DNA of 40,387 nucleotides. Origin: Gonium pectorale (taxonomy: Eukaryota > Chlorophyta > Chlorophyceae > Chlamydomonadales > Volvocaceae). Of this stretch, positions 23,105 to 32,926 are shown in pieces. Both the position numbers and the translations under genes were made by a program. Position 1 is the first letter of the stretch, and the number at the start of each line of letters is the position of its first letter. Location of the stretch: positions 295,914 through 336,300 of the forward strand of contig LSYV01000027.1 of assembly GCA_001584585.1 (NCBI GenBank). The letters run 5' to 3'. The notes below the pieces were generated by a model. It saw nothing but the letters and a program-made list of their open reading frames with translations, had not been told where the DNA came from and searched no databases.

Positions 23105-25222
23105 AGGCCAGAGAGATGCAGTTTGGAGAGGCCCGCAGATGCGCTTGCTTGCGCCATGTTTCAGCCCGCCCGCCGTAAATAGGAAAGTGTTCAGACGGGG
23201 CGGGACGTGCTGAAGCCGATGGACTAGCCCGAGCAGAGCACCCATGGGCAGGCCGCATTGCGGCCTAGAGACTCGATCAGGAGACATGGCAGGGCTAGCG
23301 TGCCAACAATTTTGACGACTATTGAGCGTGCGCGTGTGTGCTTCCCGGACAATATGTAAGGTCTAGATTTGAGCGGCATGACAGGTGGGAACTTGCCTAG
23401 GAGTTCTGCGAGGTGGCTTTGCAGGATTGTAGTGTCGCAAAGTAGTGGCATCAAACCGGCAGCTTGAGGTGTCGGGAGGTGGCACTCGCTGCTCCTGTGC
23501 AGGGCCCCTACACGTAGCGGCTGTGGTGCTGACGGGATCGCCGGCGGTCCGACATGTACATTCATTAACGCATCAGCGTCTTTCATGTTTATGTAGGAGC
23601 GGGGATGTGACGTGTCGGGGTTGGCGGAGCGGCATTGTAGCGGTAGCAGGCGCCTCGGAGCAGGTGGTGATAGAAGTACAACAGGATGCCCGGAGTGCTG
23701 TCGCCTCCTAGGGCGGACCAACGCGGAGGCGTGCACGGTGCGTGCCGTAGTCGCCCCGGGGGGAGCGGGGGGTGTGAGAGCGAATGCAGCGATGCGGGCG
23801 CTGGCGTGTGAAGGTTGTGGGGCAGGCGAGGTAGGGTTGCATATCTGCATTGCATGCGTCGCGGATGTGGGATGGAGTGGTGGGAGGCATGTGCTGCTTT
23901 CCGGATGCGGGGGGAGAGAGGAGAGGGCAGTGGCCTGGGCCTTGTGCGGTGCGTAGGCGCGTGCGGCATGCTGCGTGGTGCCCCGCGGTCGTTACTTGCA
24001 TCCAGGGAGGCCTGCACAGGAGCAGCGAGTAGGACGAAAAAAAGAGCCATCTGCAGAGAAAGAGGGAGCCCGCCTCTACGGTCATACACGCCCGAAGGCG
24101 CGACGCTTCCAATAGGGCGGGCGGGTACAATGCAAGGCATGTGACTTTCGTCCCGCTTCCCAAAAGACCCGCTTGCGCCGCACCCTGGCATCCTTCGAGT
24201 GGCAGTGCGAGCGCTTCGGTGCGACGATGCTCTTTTTTGACGATGAAGCATGCGGGACTGCAAGGTGCTGAGTGTGGGACGAGCTCTCCAGAGTGGGCGC
24301 GGTGGGCGCTCACGCACGCTGCTCCAGGGCGGTTTAGACGTGTGCTTTGCATGGGCGGTCCGGTGGTTGCTTGCTTGCCGTCTGGGGCGGGCCCTGGCGG
24401 GCCACTTCCCTGCCAGCCTTTTTTCACACCTCGCGATGGCAGGACACGCGTGTCAGAACTGATCATCAAGATGCTCCTTGCCGCTGTCGGCCCCCCCCAT
24501 CTCACCTCGCTAGTGAGGACACCTTTTAATCCTCTGACGCCCCCCCCCCCCGCGACACGCATGCGCAGCCTCATGTATGGGCTTGGCAACCATATCCCCA
24601 GCACACGCGGCTGCGATTAACAATCTGCATATGTCACTCCATGTCACTCAGAGTCCAAGGCAGGGCAAAACCTGCTCAGCCTGTGAGGCACCTTGCATTT
24701 CTTGTCTACCAGCGTACTAGGTCTAATCCACCTCGTGCAGGCGAACCGCTGGCGAACCCGTGGGCGAACCCGAAGCAAGGGTATTTGCTCACGGCGGCTC
24801 AAGACGCGCGTCAAAGGCGTCGAAGGCCTCGACACCTGTCAACGTGCCTGGCAAGCTGACTGTGGCTAGATTGACTGAGACCATACCTTGCCGCCCCTTC
24901 ACTGGCCCTCGTCAACACACGTCAACTGCCTTGTGCCGTACATGTGTGCTGTGTCCCGTACGTGCGTGCTGTGTGTGCACCCTTTCCTGACTTTAGTTGT
25001 GAGAGGGGAATTCTGTACTTACCGACGGACTATTGATCGCCGCCTGCCACGCCACTAGAGAGCCGCAAACTCAACGTGGGAAAGCAGAAACTTGACGCAA
25101 AGGCAACTATTCATTCCGACAGTGTTCAACTTGACGCACACTGCGCAAAGCTCGTTTATTGTTGATAGCTAGTCGCGGCCTGAGAAAAGCCTGACCCGGC
25201 GCCGGCGGGGCGCTAGGGCAGG
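23105..25222. other. NAA40 3' UTR and SF3A2 upstream region, no gene recognised
   Basis: Several minus-strand open frames (for example 23708-24604) lack family resemblance and splice context, so I do not call them. TGTAA at 23355 fits the NAA40 poly(A) signal. Simple sequence includes a C-run at about 24539-24551, an 11-12 bp GGCGAACC triplicate near 24740-24770, and GTAC/TGTGTGCTG repeats at 24937-24980. The last few hundred bases should be the SF3A2 promoter. Confidence 0.5.
23355..23359 (+). terminator. TGTAA polyadenylation signal (NAA40)
   Basis: The volvocine consensus signal, about 250 nt after the stop codon that ends at 23104. Confidence 0.55.
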
Positions 25223-27945
25223 ATGTCCTTCATCTCCGCTCGTGAGCATGGTGCTAAGCCGGGATCTGGTGGCCCGGCGACTGCGCAAAATGAGGTAAGG
25301 ATGCTGGCTGCCTGCTAGATTTCCCCAGCTCTGACCTGCCTGTTCGAGCTCGGCCTGAACGCAATGTGCCTTCAAATACAGGCCATCGATCGGCGCGAGC
25401 GCCTTCGGCGCCTGGCGCTCGAGACGATCGACCTTAGCAAGGACCCCTACTTCATGCGCAACCACCTGGGGCAATACGAGTGCCGCCTGTGTTTGACACT
25501 TCACACGAACGAGGGTAACTATCTTGCTCACACGCAAGTGAGTCAAACACTACTGACCTGGGGGGTGGGCGGCGGGGGTGGGCGGGGGGGGGGGGGAAGA
25601 GGGTTGGAAGGCATTCTGTGGGTGGGCGGGGGGGGGGTGCGTGGCGGGCCAGGCTGAGCAACGCAGGAGTTCAGGATAGTCCCAGTAGGGCTGTCGTCAC
25701 AGAGCTGGCGTTCACTTGCAGGGGTGTGTGGAGCCCGCGGAGGCCATGACGGGCTGAGTTCGTGCCCGTTACAAGCTTACAACTCGAACGCCGCGTACTG
25801 TGCGCTGATACACAGGGGAAACGCCACCAGCAGAACCTCGCGAAGCGCGCTGCGCGAGAAGCTGCTGAGAAAGCCGCGGCGCCGGCGCCCCAGAAGCGTG
25901 CACCGATCAAGAAGACAGGTGCGTTGAAGGGCCTGTATGCGGACCCGGCCTGGACCCAGCTGTCAGCCGGCATGCGCTGGTGGACAGGTTGTGCTGCATC
26001 CTCGAGAGCTATGAGTCCTTCCTGGAGCCACTCGGAACCAGCGGGTGCTTGGAGCGTGCCCTTCATCTAGGTTGGGAGGTGTTCGCGCCCGGCAAGTTGC
26101 CAGATATTGTCGTCTGCACGAAGGCGCAGACACGGCGTTCGGCGTGTGCCACGGCCGCTTTCCAGTGCGCGTGTTGCCGCTATTCCCCGCCGCCCGGCAC
26201 TTCTGCTCCGTGACCTCGCTCCCCTCCCCGTCTGCCCGCCGCCCTGCCTCTCTGACCCGAACGCAGTCAAGATCGGGCGGCCCGGCTATCGGGTAACAAA
26301 GCAGTTCGACCACAACACGCAGCAGCGCTCGCTTCTCTTCCAGGTGGGGCCCCCGTCCAGTACTGGGGGCAGCAGCTCCAGCTTGCGCAGCCGACAGGTG
26401 CTGGGCCGTCAGCTGAACCGACGGCGCATGTGGGGTCGTTGCCACTAGCGAGCGCCCGGCCGGCCGCAATCAGATACGGTCCCTGGTGGAGGCGGGTTCA
26501 TCGGTCAGGCGCCCGCTGGTGGAGGCGGGTCCGTCGGTCTGGCGCCCAGGCTTACCCTGGTAGTTCAGGATATGGGCTTGGGTCAGGAGGAGCCAGCTCA
26601 GCGTGGCCGGCATCCTAAGTGTACCCAGGCGGCCGGCGGATGAAAGCAAGGCTGTGGTGCCCTCCGCCAAGGCCCTGCTCGGCCGCGCGCTCTCGGGGCC
26701 GCTCACGCCCGTGCATTTGCCTCCCCGCGAACAGCGCCTGGGCCCCGTCCCCTTTCCTTATGGTAGCGCCACCTTATAGGTTGTAGGAGTTAGGTCCTAA
26801 CTCCTACAACCCCCTCTCCACCCTGTCCGCCCCGTCCAGATCGAGTACCCCGAGATTGAGGAGGGCACCCGGCCGCGGCACCGCTTCATGTCGGCGTACG
26901 AGCAGCGCATCGAGGCGGCCGACAAGTCCTTCCAATACCTCATCTTCGCGGCTGAGCCGTACGAGAACATCAGCTTCAAGATCCCCAACCACGAGGTGCG
27001 GGGCAGTTAAGGCGTGAAAGGATGCAGTGCTCTTGTCCCCGGCGATGAGGGATCGAGTACCTAAGCTTGGATCGTCGGAAATGAGGGTCTTACGCTCCTC
27101 CACAAAACGAGGGTCCTCTCACCTTATGATCCCCCCGTATGTCATCGCCAGGTCGACCGCGCCGACGGGAGGATGTTCACGCATTGGGACCCGGACAACA
27201 AGGTCTTCTCGCTGCAGTTCTACTTCGCGCGGCCGCGAGGTGAGGGCGCGGCGGAACGGCGGCGCCGGGGGTCGCGGGGGTAGCTTGGAGCCTGTGGAAA
27301 ATGGGGGAGGTGGCTGCACGAATGTTCAACCTAGTTTGCGGTCGCGGGACGTGTGGGCCGTCGACCGGAGCGCCGAAAGGCTTGGAGAGCTGGGAGTGTA
27401 CCTGGTTGCATAGCTGCCCCCATGTGAGGGGGCAGCTGCCCAGCTGCTCGCCGTGCTCACATAACGGCCGGCTTCCCGGCCCTCCGACGGTTTGTTACGT
27501 GAGCCCTGCCGCACTCTCATCCGTGCCCACGCAGACCACGGCCCGTCGGGCATGATGCCGCCCGGCGCGGGCATCCCGCCGCCGCCCATGCCGCCGCCGG
27601 GCATCATGCCGCCGCCGCCCATGATGGCGCCGCCGCCTGGGGGGCCTCCGCCGCCGCCACCACCGGTGGGCATGGTGAGTGAGCAGTAGAGGGGTGTGGA
27701 CGACTAGGGATGGGGTTAAGAGAACGGCAATGGCTTAACGGTGGGCAAGATGAGGCCTTTTCTGTTTGTGCTGACGCATGGTTGCCCTTCTTCGTTCACA
27801 GGGAATGCCGCCGCCCGGCACGCTGCCGCCGCCGCCACCCCCGCCGGCCTTCATCCAACCGCCGCCCGGGGGGCCGCCCGGGCCACCGCCGGGGCCGCCT
27901 GGAGGCTTCGCCCCGCCGCCGCCCCCGCCGCCGCCTGCCTTCTGA
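25223..27945 (+). CDS. SF3A2: Splicing factor 3A subunit 2 (SF3a66/Prp11)
   Basis: Eight exons: 25223-25294, 25382-25537, 25816-25918, 26267-26343, 26840-26995, 27152-27239, 27535-27674 and 27802-27945. Phases all agree and the product is 311 residues. SF3A2 belongs to the SF3a complex, which matures the 17S U2 snRNP and binds near the branch site. Diagnostic blocks are RRERLRRLALETIDLSKDPY; a matrin-type C2H2 zinc finger (YECRLCLTLHTNEGNYLAHT, then GKRHQQNL); VKIGRPGYRVTKQFD; and RPRHRFMSAYEQRIE. The C-terminus is Pro/Gly/Met-rich (MPPP, PPPPPP runs), as in the animal protein but much shorter. The ATG at 25223 gives MSFISAREHGAKPGSGG, which fits the conserved N-terminus. It is convergent with NC2-alpha. 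Confidence 0.96.
25556..25640 (+). repeat. G-rich tract in SF3A2 intron 2
   Basis: Multiple runs of three to fourteen G follow shortly after the donor at 25538, including a long run near 25583-25596 and another near 25630. The tract could form G-quadruplexes in the pre-mRNA. Run lengths may be sequencing-sensitive. Confidence 0.7.
26483..26548 (+). repeat. 33-bp direct repeat (2 copies) in SF3A2 intron 4
   Basis: Copies at 26483-26515 and 26516-26548 begin CTGGTGGAGGCGGGT and differ at only a few bases. They form a short tandem duplication inside the 496-bp intron. Confidence 0.8.
26779..26811. repeat. Perfect 33-nt palindrome (16-bp arms, 1-nt centre)
   Basis: The left arm GGTTGTAGGAGTTAGG and its exact reverse complement flank a single T. 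It lies in SF3A2 intron 4, ending 28 nt before the exon at 26840, so it overlaps the region where the branch point is expected. It is A/T-richer than its surroundings. Confidence 0.92.
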
Positions 27946-28825
27946 GCCGGGAGGTCACTCATGAGGAGCAACCCGGCCCTGAGAAGCCACCCGGCCCTGA
28001 GGCGCCGGTGCGGACAGCCGGGCCGCCGCTCCCTCGGCACGGCGCGCGGTTGCCAGAGTCTTGCACTGTCGTCGACAGTCTCAGCGCCCATAACCTGGCA
28101 CATTGCATGAAGGAGGTTGAACAGGCGCGCTGTACTACAATTCGGGAGGGGGGGGCGAGGCGTTTGCACGGAGCATGGCGCGGTCGATGCGTTGCCATGG
28201 CGACAGTTGTGCGCAGGTAGGGGGCGGCCGCCGGCTGTTCCATGCTGATGGACGTTGACTTCGCTTCCCTGGGGTCGCGTGCATGACGTGGTCACAGACC
28301 GTAATTCCACAAAGTTGCGCAGTCTTCCTAGGCGGACAAGCAGGCGTAGGCCTGAGATATGTGGTGTTTTTTTGCATCACCGAATTTTCGACGTTGGTTA
28401 CATGACGCGACCCGTTGCGCCATAGTTGCGCTGCCTGTCATACCTGTTACTAACAGCGGCGGTAGGCGGAGACCTAACCATGCACATGATACTCGTCTTC
28501 AAGAATGATGACATCCCTAGCCGGATGTCCTAATGGACCGGGGATGTGGATGCGCACATGTCGTACAGGGGTCCCACGAGGTGCAGCTTCCTCAGCTGTC
28601 TGCAGGCAAATGGGTTCAGGCGTTCATACTGTCCACAACTACCATGAACAAAACCACAGCGTGAGCACAGATGTCACGAGCAAGTGCGGTCATGGCGCCG
28701 AAAAAGATCCCGACAGTGTCCAAGATCATGGCCAAAAGCGCACAAAACCAGACACGCACCACAGGACCAAAACGGCCACAACTTTCCAACGATAACACTG
28801 GCTGACTCCGTCGTCAGCAGTGCCC
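27946..28825. other. Convergent 3' region between SF3A2 and NC2-alpha
   Basis: No gene is recognised. It contains both 3' UTRs. A minus-strand TGTAA lies at 28398-28402, about 425 nt after the NC2-alpha stop. No plus-strand TGTAA was found for SF3A2. Open frames such as 28505-28795 lack any recognisable features. Confidence 0.55.
28398..28402 (-). terminator. TGTAA polyadenylation signal (NC2-alpha)
   Basis: Volvocine consensus signal on the minus strand, within usual 3' UTR distance of the stop codon at 28826. Confidence 0.45.
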
Positions 28826-31001
28826 TCAGCAGTCATCGTAATCGTCGTCCATGTCGGAGGGTCCCGGGATGAAACCCAAAGAAGAGCCCAGCTGCGGCAG
28901 CATCGAGCCACCCGCCTGCAGCCCACCCTCCGCCCCTCCACTGAGCGTCGGCGCCGTGCCAGGCGCCGCTTGCGCCTGCAGCTCCGGCGGCGGCGCCGAC
29001 CCCCCGCCCTCCCGCCCAGCGGCCGCGTCGGCGCCGGCAAGCGGGTGCCCCAGCTCAAGCGGCAACTGCCCCGACGGCCCAACTGCCCCGTGGCCGCCGG
29101 GTCCCTCGACGTCCATGGCGTCAGGCTCGCCCTTCCCCGCCGCCGGCAGTTGCAGCCCTTCCGGCAGTAGCCCTGCGTAGGGCTCGAGCTTCACGGCAGG
29201 ACCCGTGGGCCCGGGAACCGCCGCCGGCAGCGGAGCGCCCGCTGCCGCGCCTTTCGGCCCCAGGTTCTTGCCCCTACGGCCCAAACCAAAAAACGGTTGT
29301 TGCGCCCGAAGTGATGCAATCACGGAGCTGCCGCTTCCCCCAGCACCTCCTCCTCCGGTTCCACCACCGGCGCTGCCGCTAGCGCCAGCGCCGCCGTTTC
29401 CGTTGTGGCTGGCCGATGTTGAGCCAGCCGCCGCCGCAGCAGCCGCGGCACCGCTTACGGGTTCCAGCCTGCTGGCGGCGCTCCCCAAACTGCCGACGCC
29501 CAGTCTCGGCGCAATGACTGGGATCACGCCAAAGCCCTGATCCGGCGAAGCAAGTGCCGGCAGCGGCATCATCGCAGCCAGGTACGCAGAGGAGGTGCTC
29601 GGCGCCGAGAGGTCCAGCGGCGGTAGCGTTCGGGGCTCGCTGCTCTGTGACCCGACTGCCGCCACCGCCTCGGCGCCCGCCAGCTCTCCACCCGCTGCTG
29701 CTGCTGCCGCGGCTGCTGCCGCCGCTGCCGCGGCCGCTGCCTTGTCCGCCTTCTTGGGCCGGCCGCCACGCCGTCCCGTGGGAGCGGGCGCGGCGGCGGC
29801 GCCGTTGGCCCCCGCCCCGCCGCCTGTCCCTGCTCGCTGCCTAGGTTCCCAGACGCGGCCCGGGAGGGCGGTCCACTGCCAGGTGCCGCTTCCTTCGGCT
29901 CCTTGTCCTTCTTGGGCGCGCGGGACCGAGGTGGCTTGGCCGGTGGAGTGTCGCCAGAGGCGTCGCCCGCCGCAGCGTCGGCGCGCTCGGCTGCTTGCTT
30001 GCCCCGGCCCCGTCCTGGCGGCGACGCGAGCCCATCTGCAGCGTCCGTGGTCCTGCAGGGATGAGGGGACGGCGCAGCGCACGAGGCGGGAAAGGATCAT
30101 CCGCGGCCCATACCGTGTCGCCAGGTACTGCAATCCGAAACAGTTCCTGGCTGCCGATGGAGTCGGTATCCGCGCGGTGGAGGGCAGCGTGCATTGAGAA
30201 CGCCAGCCCGTAGCTGCTCCGCTGGTACACAACGTTCGCTCTGCAGCCCGTGCAGCAGGTCCAAGCCATAACCATGGCGGTCGCAAAGCCAGCCCTGCCC
30301 CTCCCGGCATCTGATCGTGGATGTGAAGGCAGCCCAGCACATCGCGGCCGCGGCAAGCAGCAAGGCACTTACCGGCGGCGCTTGGCGGCCTTCGGCGCCC
30401 CATCGGTGCCCTCCGTGTCCGGCGGTGGGAGGTCGGGCGCTGACGCAACGAGCTCCGCTAGGAAGTCCAGTGTGGTGTCAGCTGTGACGGCGGCCTTCCT
30501 GAACGCACAACGGCACGCACGCTGGGCGTCAGGCTCGTGCGTAGATCGGCTGGCTAGATGCGAGCCCTGTAAGTCCCAACCCACACTCCTGGTGTGGCAG
30601 CGCACGCACCAGAACCCTACTCACAAGTGGCTCGGGGTGAGCGTTTTGGCTTGGCGGCTCTGTGCCACGCCGATGGCCTGTTTACAGATCTTTTCCAAGA
30701 AGAGCTCCATAGCCCGGCCTGCGGGCGAGGCAGCCGTGAGGCCACGGGCCGGTATTCGTTATAGGGGACAGAAGAACGCTTATGAGTGATGGCTGCGCAT
30801 GTACCCTGGGAATGCACGTTGGAAGCGCGGGTCAAGGGCATGACAACAACAGGTAGGAAAAGGCACGCGGCAGGCGGTTGAGAGTGTGCCGTGCTCACCT
30901 ATGAGTATGGGAGTCGCTTGCGATATCTTGCCCACATCATCGTCCGTCTGCATCATTTTCTTGATGCGCGTGGCGAGCGGGCATATCTTTTTGGACTTCA
31001 T
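28826..31001 (-). CDS. DRAP1: NC2-alpha / DRAP1 histone-fold corepressor with AT-hook-like tail
   Basis: Exons from the 5' end: 31001-30899, 30718-30625, 30498-30373, then a last exon from 30052 to the stop at 28826. The first three junctions are in phase. NC2-alpha pairs with NC2-beta (Dr1) and represses or redistributes TBP on promoters. The histone fold spans about residues 8-90: LATRIKKMMQTDDDVGKISQ, RAMELFLEKICKQAIGVAQ, SRQAKTLTPSHL, DFLAELVASAPD, followed by basic AAKRRR. The last exon begins as a basic Pro/Lys-rich stretch (PPRSRAPKKDKEPKEAA). It must change frame near 29830-29875 to reach GRRGGRPKKADK (AT-hook-like), a 16-Ala run, long Gly/Ala/Ser-rich sequence and an acidic end DMDDDYDDC. 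A 53-nt intron 29876-29824 would restore the frame (498 residues), but that is very short; a sequence error is the alternative. The tail is much longer than in animals. Confidence 0.85.
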
Positions 31002-32926
31002 CTGCGCAACCGACTAACTGTCGCCTGTGCTGGCCCCAATCGAGCGGCGGTCTTCGACAATACACACTGATTGCTGCCCGGCGCGACGCTGGCATGAAGG
31101 ATCCGAAGCAACGCGCCACGCCAGCTGCCGGCCCGCCAAACTAAGTCGTTAGCGCCGTATGAATAATATGACGTCTACCAATCCTTTTTGAATGATGGAT
31201 TAAACAGTACTCTAGTGGCCCAGCAGTCAAAAATTGTCAACTAATGCCGCCCTCCTGCTCGGTCTGCCTGCTGGCTTTCCGGCTTCTCCCGCACGGCGTA
31301 CAGCCGGATTCTGATTGACGAACGTGTTGAGCTGGGAAACCGTGGGACCGCCGGTTGGCACTCGGTTGGCCTTAACTACTGCTCCCGCGGTGCGGTGCTC
31401 CAGGAGGGGCGACGGCTGGTTTCGGAGTCACACTCGTTCGACAAGGCGTGCATATGCGTGCGCAACCACATCGAAGTCCGTTTTTGTTTTTCGAATGCCA
31501 AAAGCGAACGCTGAACTTTGATAAGGGACAGCGCACCCTTGGGGCGTTGCGCACAAGGCTAGCGTGGCCCTGGATTGCAGCCTGCTCATGTTTAGCCTGT
31601 TCAGAGGAAACAGGCGCTTGCTTGCCCGGCCGCGGCACTGGCAAGCAAGCAGGTGGCCTCGTCGTGAGGATTTCAAAGCACCCAGCGCCCTGCCGCGACC
31701 CTGTGGGCCCTTGCTCACGTTACTCTTGAAATCCCGACCTCCGAAAGCAGGAGCAGCCCTGTTCTTCTCTGTCCGGTCTGAAGTCACGGTTGTGACGTTC
31801 CAGGCTATACGAGGCTCCGTTATGTAGTACGCTTGGTGGATTCTGTTAGTACTCGGGTGTCGGGTTGTGTACAATGGGTTCGGCACGCCATGCCAGTTGG
31901 CTGTGTCTATGTGTTGTCATGTGTCATATCTGCCGTCTCCTCAGCATGCTTGGGGTCGTGTAACCTACACTACTCCAGTGGTATCCGCACAATGGTTGTG
32001 TTCGGCAGTGAACGCTGTGAACGTGCCGCCGGACGCTGCCCTTACCCGCCCGACACTGACCCACGCGACCCAACCGCTTCCCGCAGCACCCCACCCATTC
32101 CTATCTGACCCAAGGAAGGGCCCATCTGCTTTACCCACCGCCCGCTCGCCCCGTGGCGACCTCCCAGCTGGGGCACGTCCGATCAAGTGGCTCCCGCTTC
32201 CCCATGGATGTTTCCTTGGTAAAAAGAGAACCAGAAGCAGTCCGCGTCAGACGTCACCCGGTGTGTACTAAACTCAGACCGAGTCACCTGCCGCCAGCTC
32301 TGCAAGCAGCAAAAACGGCAACGTCGCCGCCGCTTTTTCTCGCTTTTCTCCCCCTTTTCTGTGCAGGTTTCTCTTTTTTCATCACCGTACGGCAAACCAT
32401 CGTTGTGGACTTGTGGTGCCATTGGCGCGCTGCTTTTTTTCGGGATCGACCCTGCACATACGCACCGGCGCATGCGCTTGCAAGAGGCGAAAAGGCTGCG
32501 GAGCCAGGCGTTGTGTGCCGCTTTGTGCGTCCCAACAGCCTACCACAGGCTACCACCCACACCCGCATCAGGTTGGATCATGGCTATACCGCGTCGCACG
32601 ATGCTGTACGCTTTCGGCACTCCGCTCCATCCCATGTCCGTGAGGCCAGCCCAACAAGCCCAGCCCTACAGCTGTGGGTGCCATACAATTCCCGAGTCCG
32701 GTTACCCTGCTGGAAATTGACTATGTGAGCAGGAATCTTCCTCGCTCGGCGGCCGTATTGCATACGGCATTTGGCATTGTGCCTCCGAGACGCCGGCGGC
32801 AGTCTCGCGTGCAGCACAAGTGCTAAAAATTAGGATTCGTAGGAACCACCAAGCCCGAAGTAACTGCCTCAACAGCACACCGCCTCTACGAGAGAAAGGA
32901 ACCTTGCGCACAGACGAATAGATACC
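31002..32926. other. Divergent upstream region (NC2-alpha / DUF4436 gene), no gene recognised
   Basis: This 1.9 kb separates two divergent start codons and should hold both promoters. Open frames here (for example 32153-32728) show no family features. Two abutting hairpins lie at 31595-31650. T-rich stretches occur around 32330-32450. Confidence 0.5.
31595..31650. repeat. Two back-to-back inverted repeats
   Basis: GCCTGTT/AACAGGC (31595-31601 and 31609-31615, 7-nt loop) is followed with no gap by GCTTGCTTGCC/GGCAAGCAAGC (31616-31626 and 31640-31650, 13-nt loop). Both arms are perfect. It could be a structured RNA, a regulatory element or a transposon remnant. Confidence 0.8.

Noticed and set aside
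24539..24551. Poly-C run as a possible assembly gap edge
   Set aside because: Flanking sequence is continuous and other homopolymer runs occur in the window; nothing shows a join.
23708..24604. Minus-strand open frame of 298 residues downstream of NAA40
   Set aside because: No family resemblance, no splice support, and it contains the poly-C tract region; it looks like chance openness in GC-rich DNA.
32153..32728. Plus-strand open frame of 191 residues between NC2-alpha and the DUF4436-like gene
   Set aside because: Its one hydrophobic stretch comes from T-rich sequence; no start context, introns or homology are apparent.
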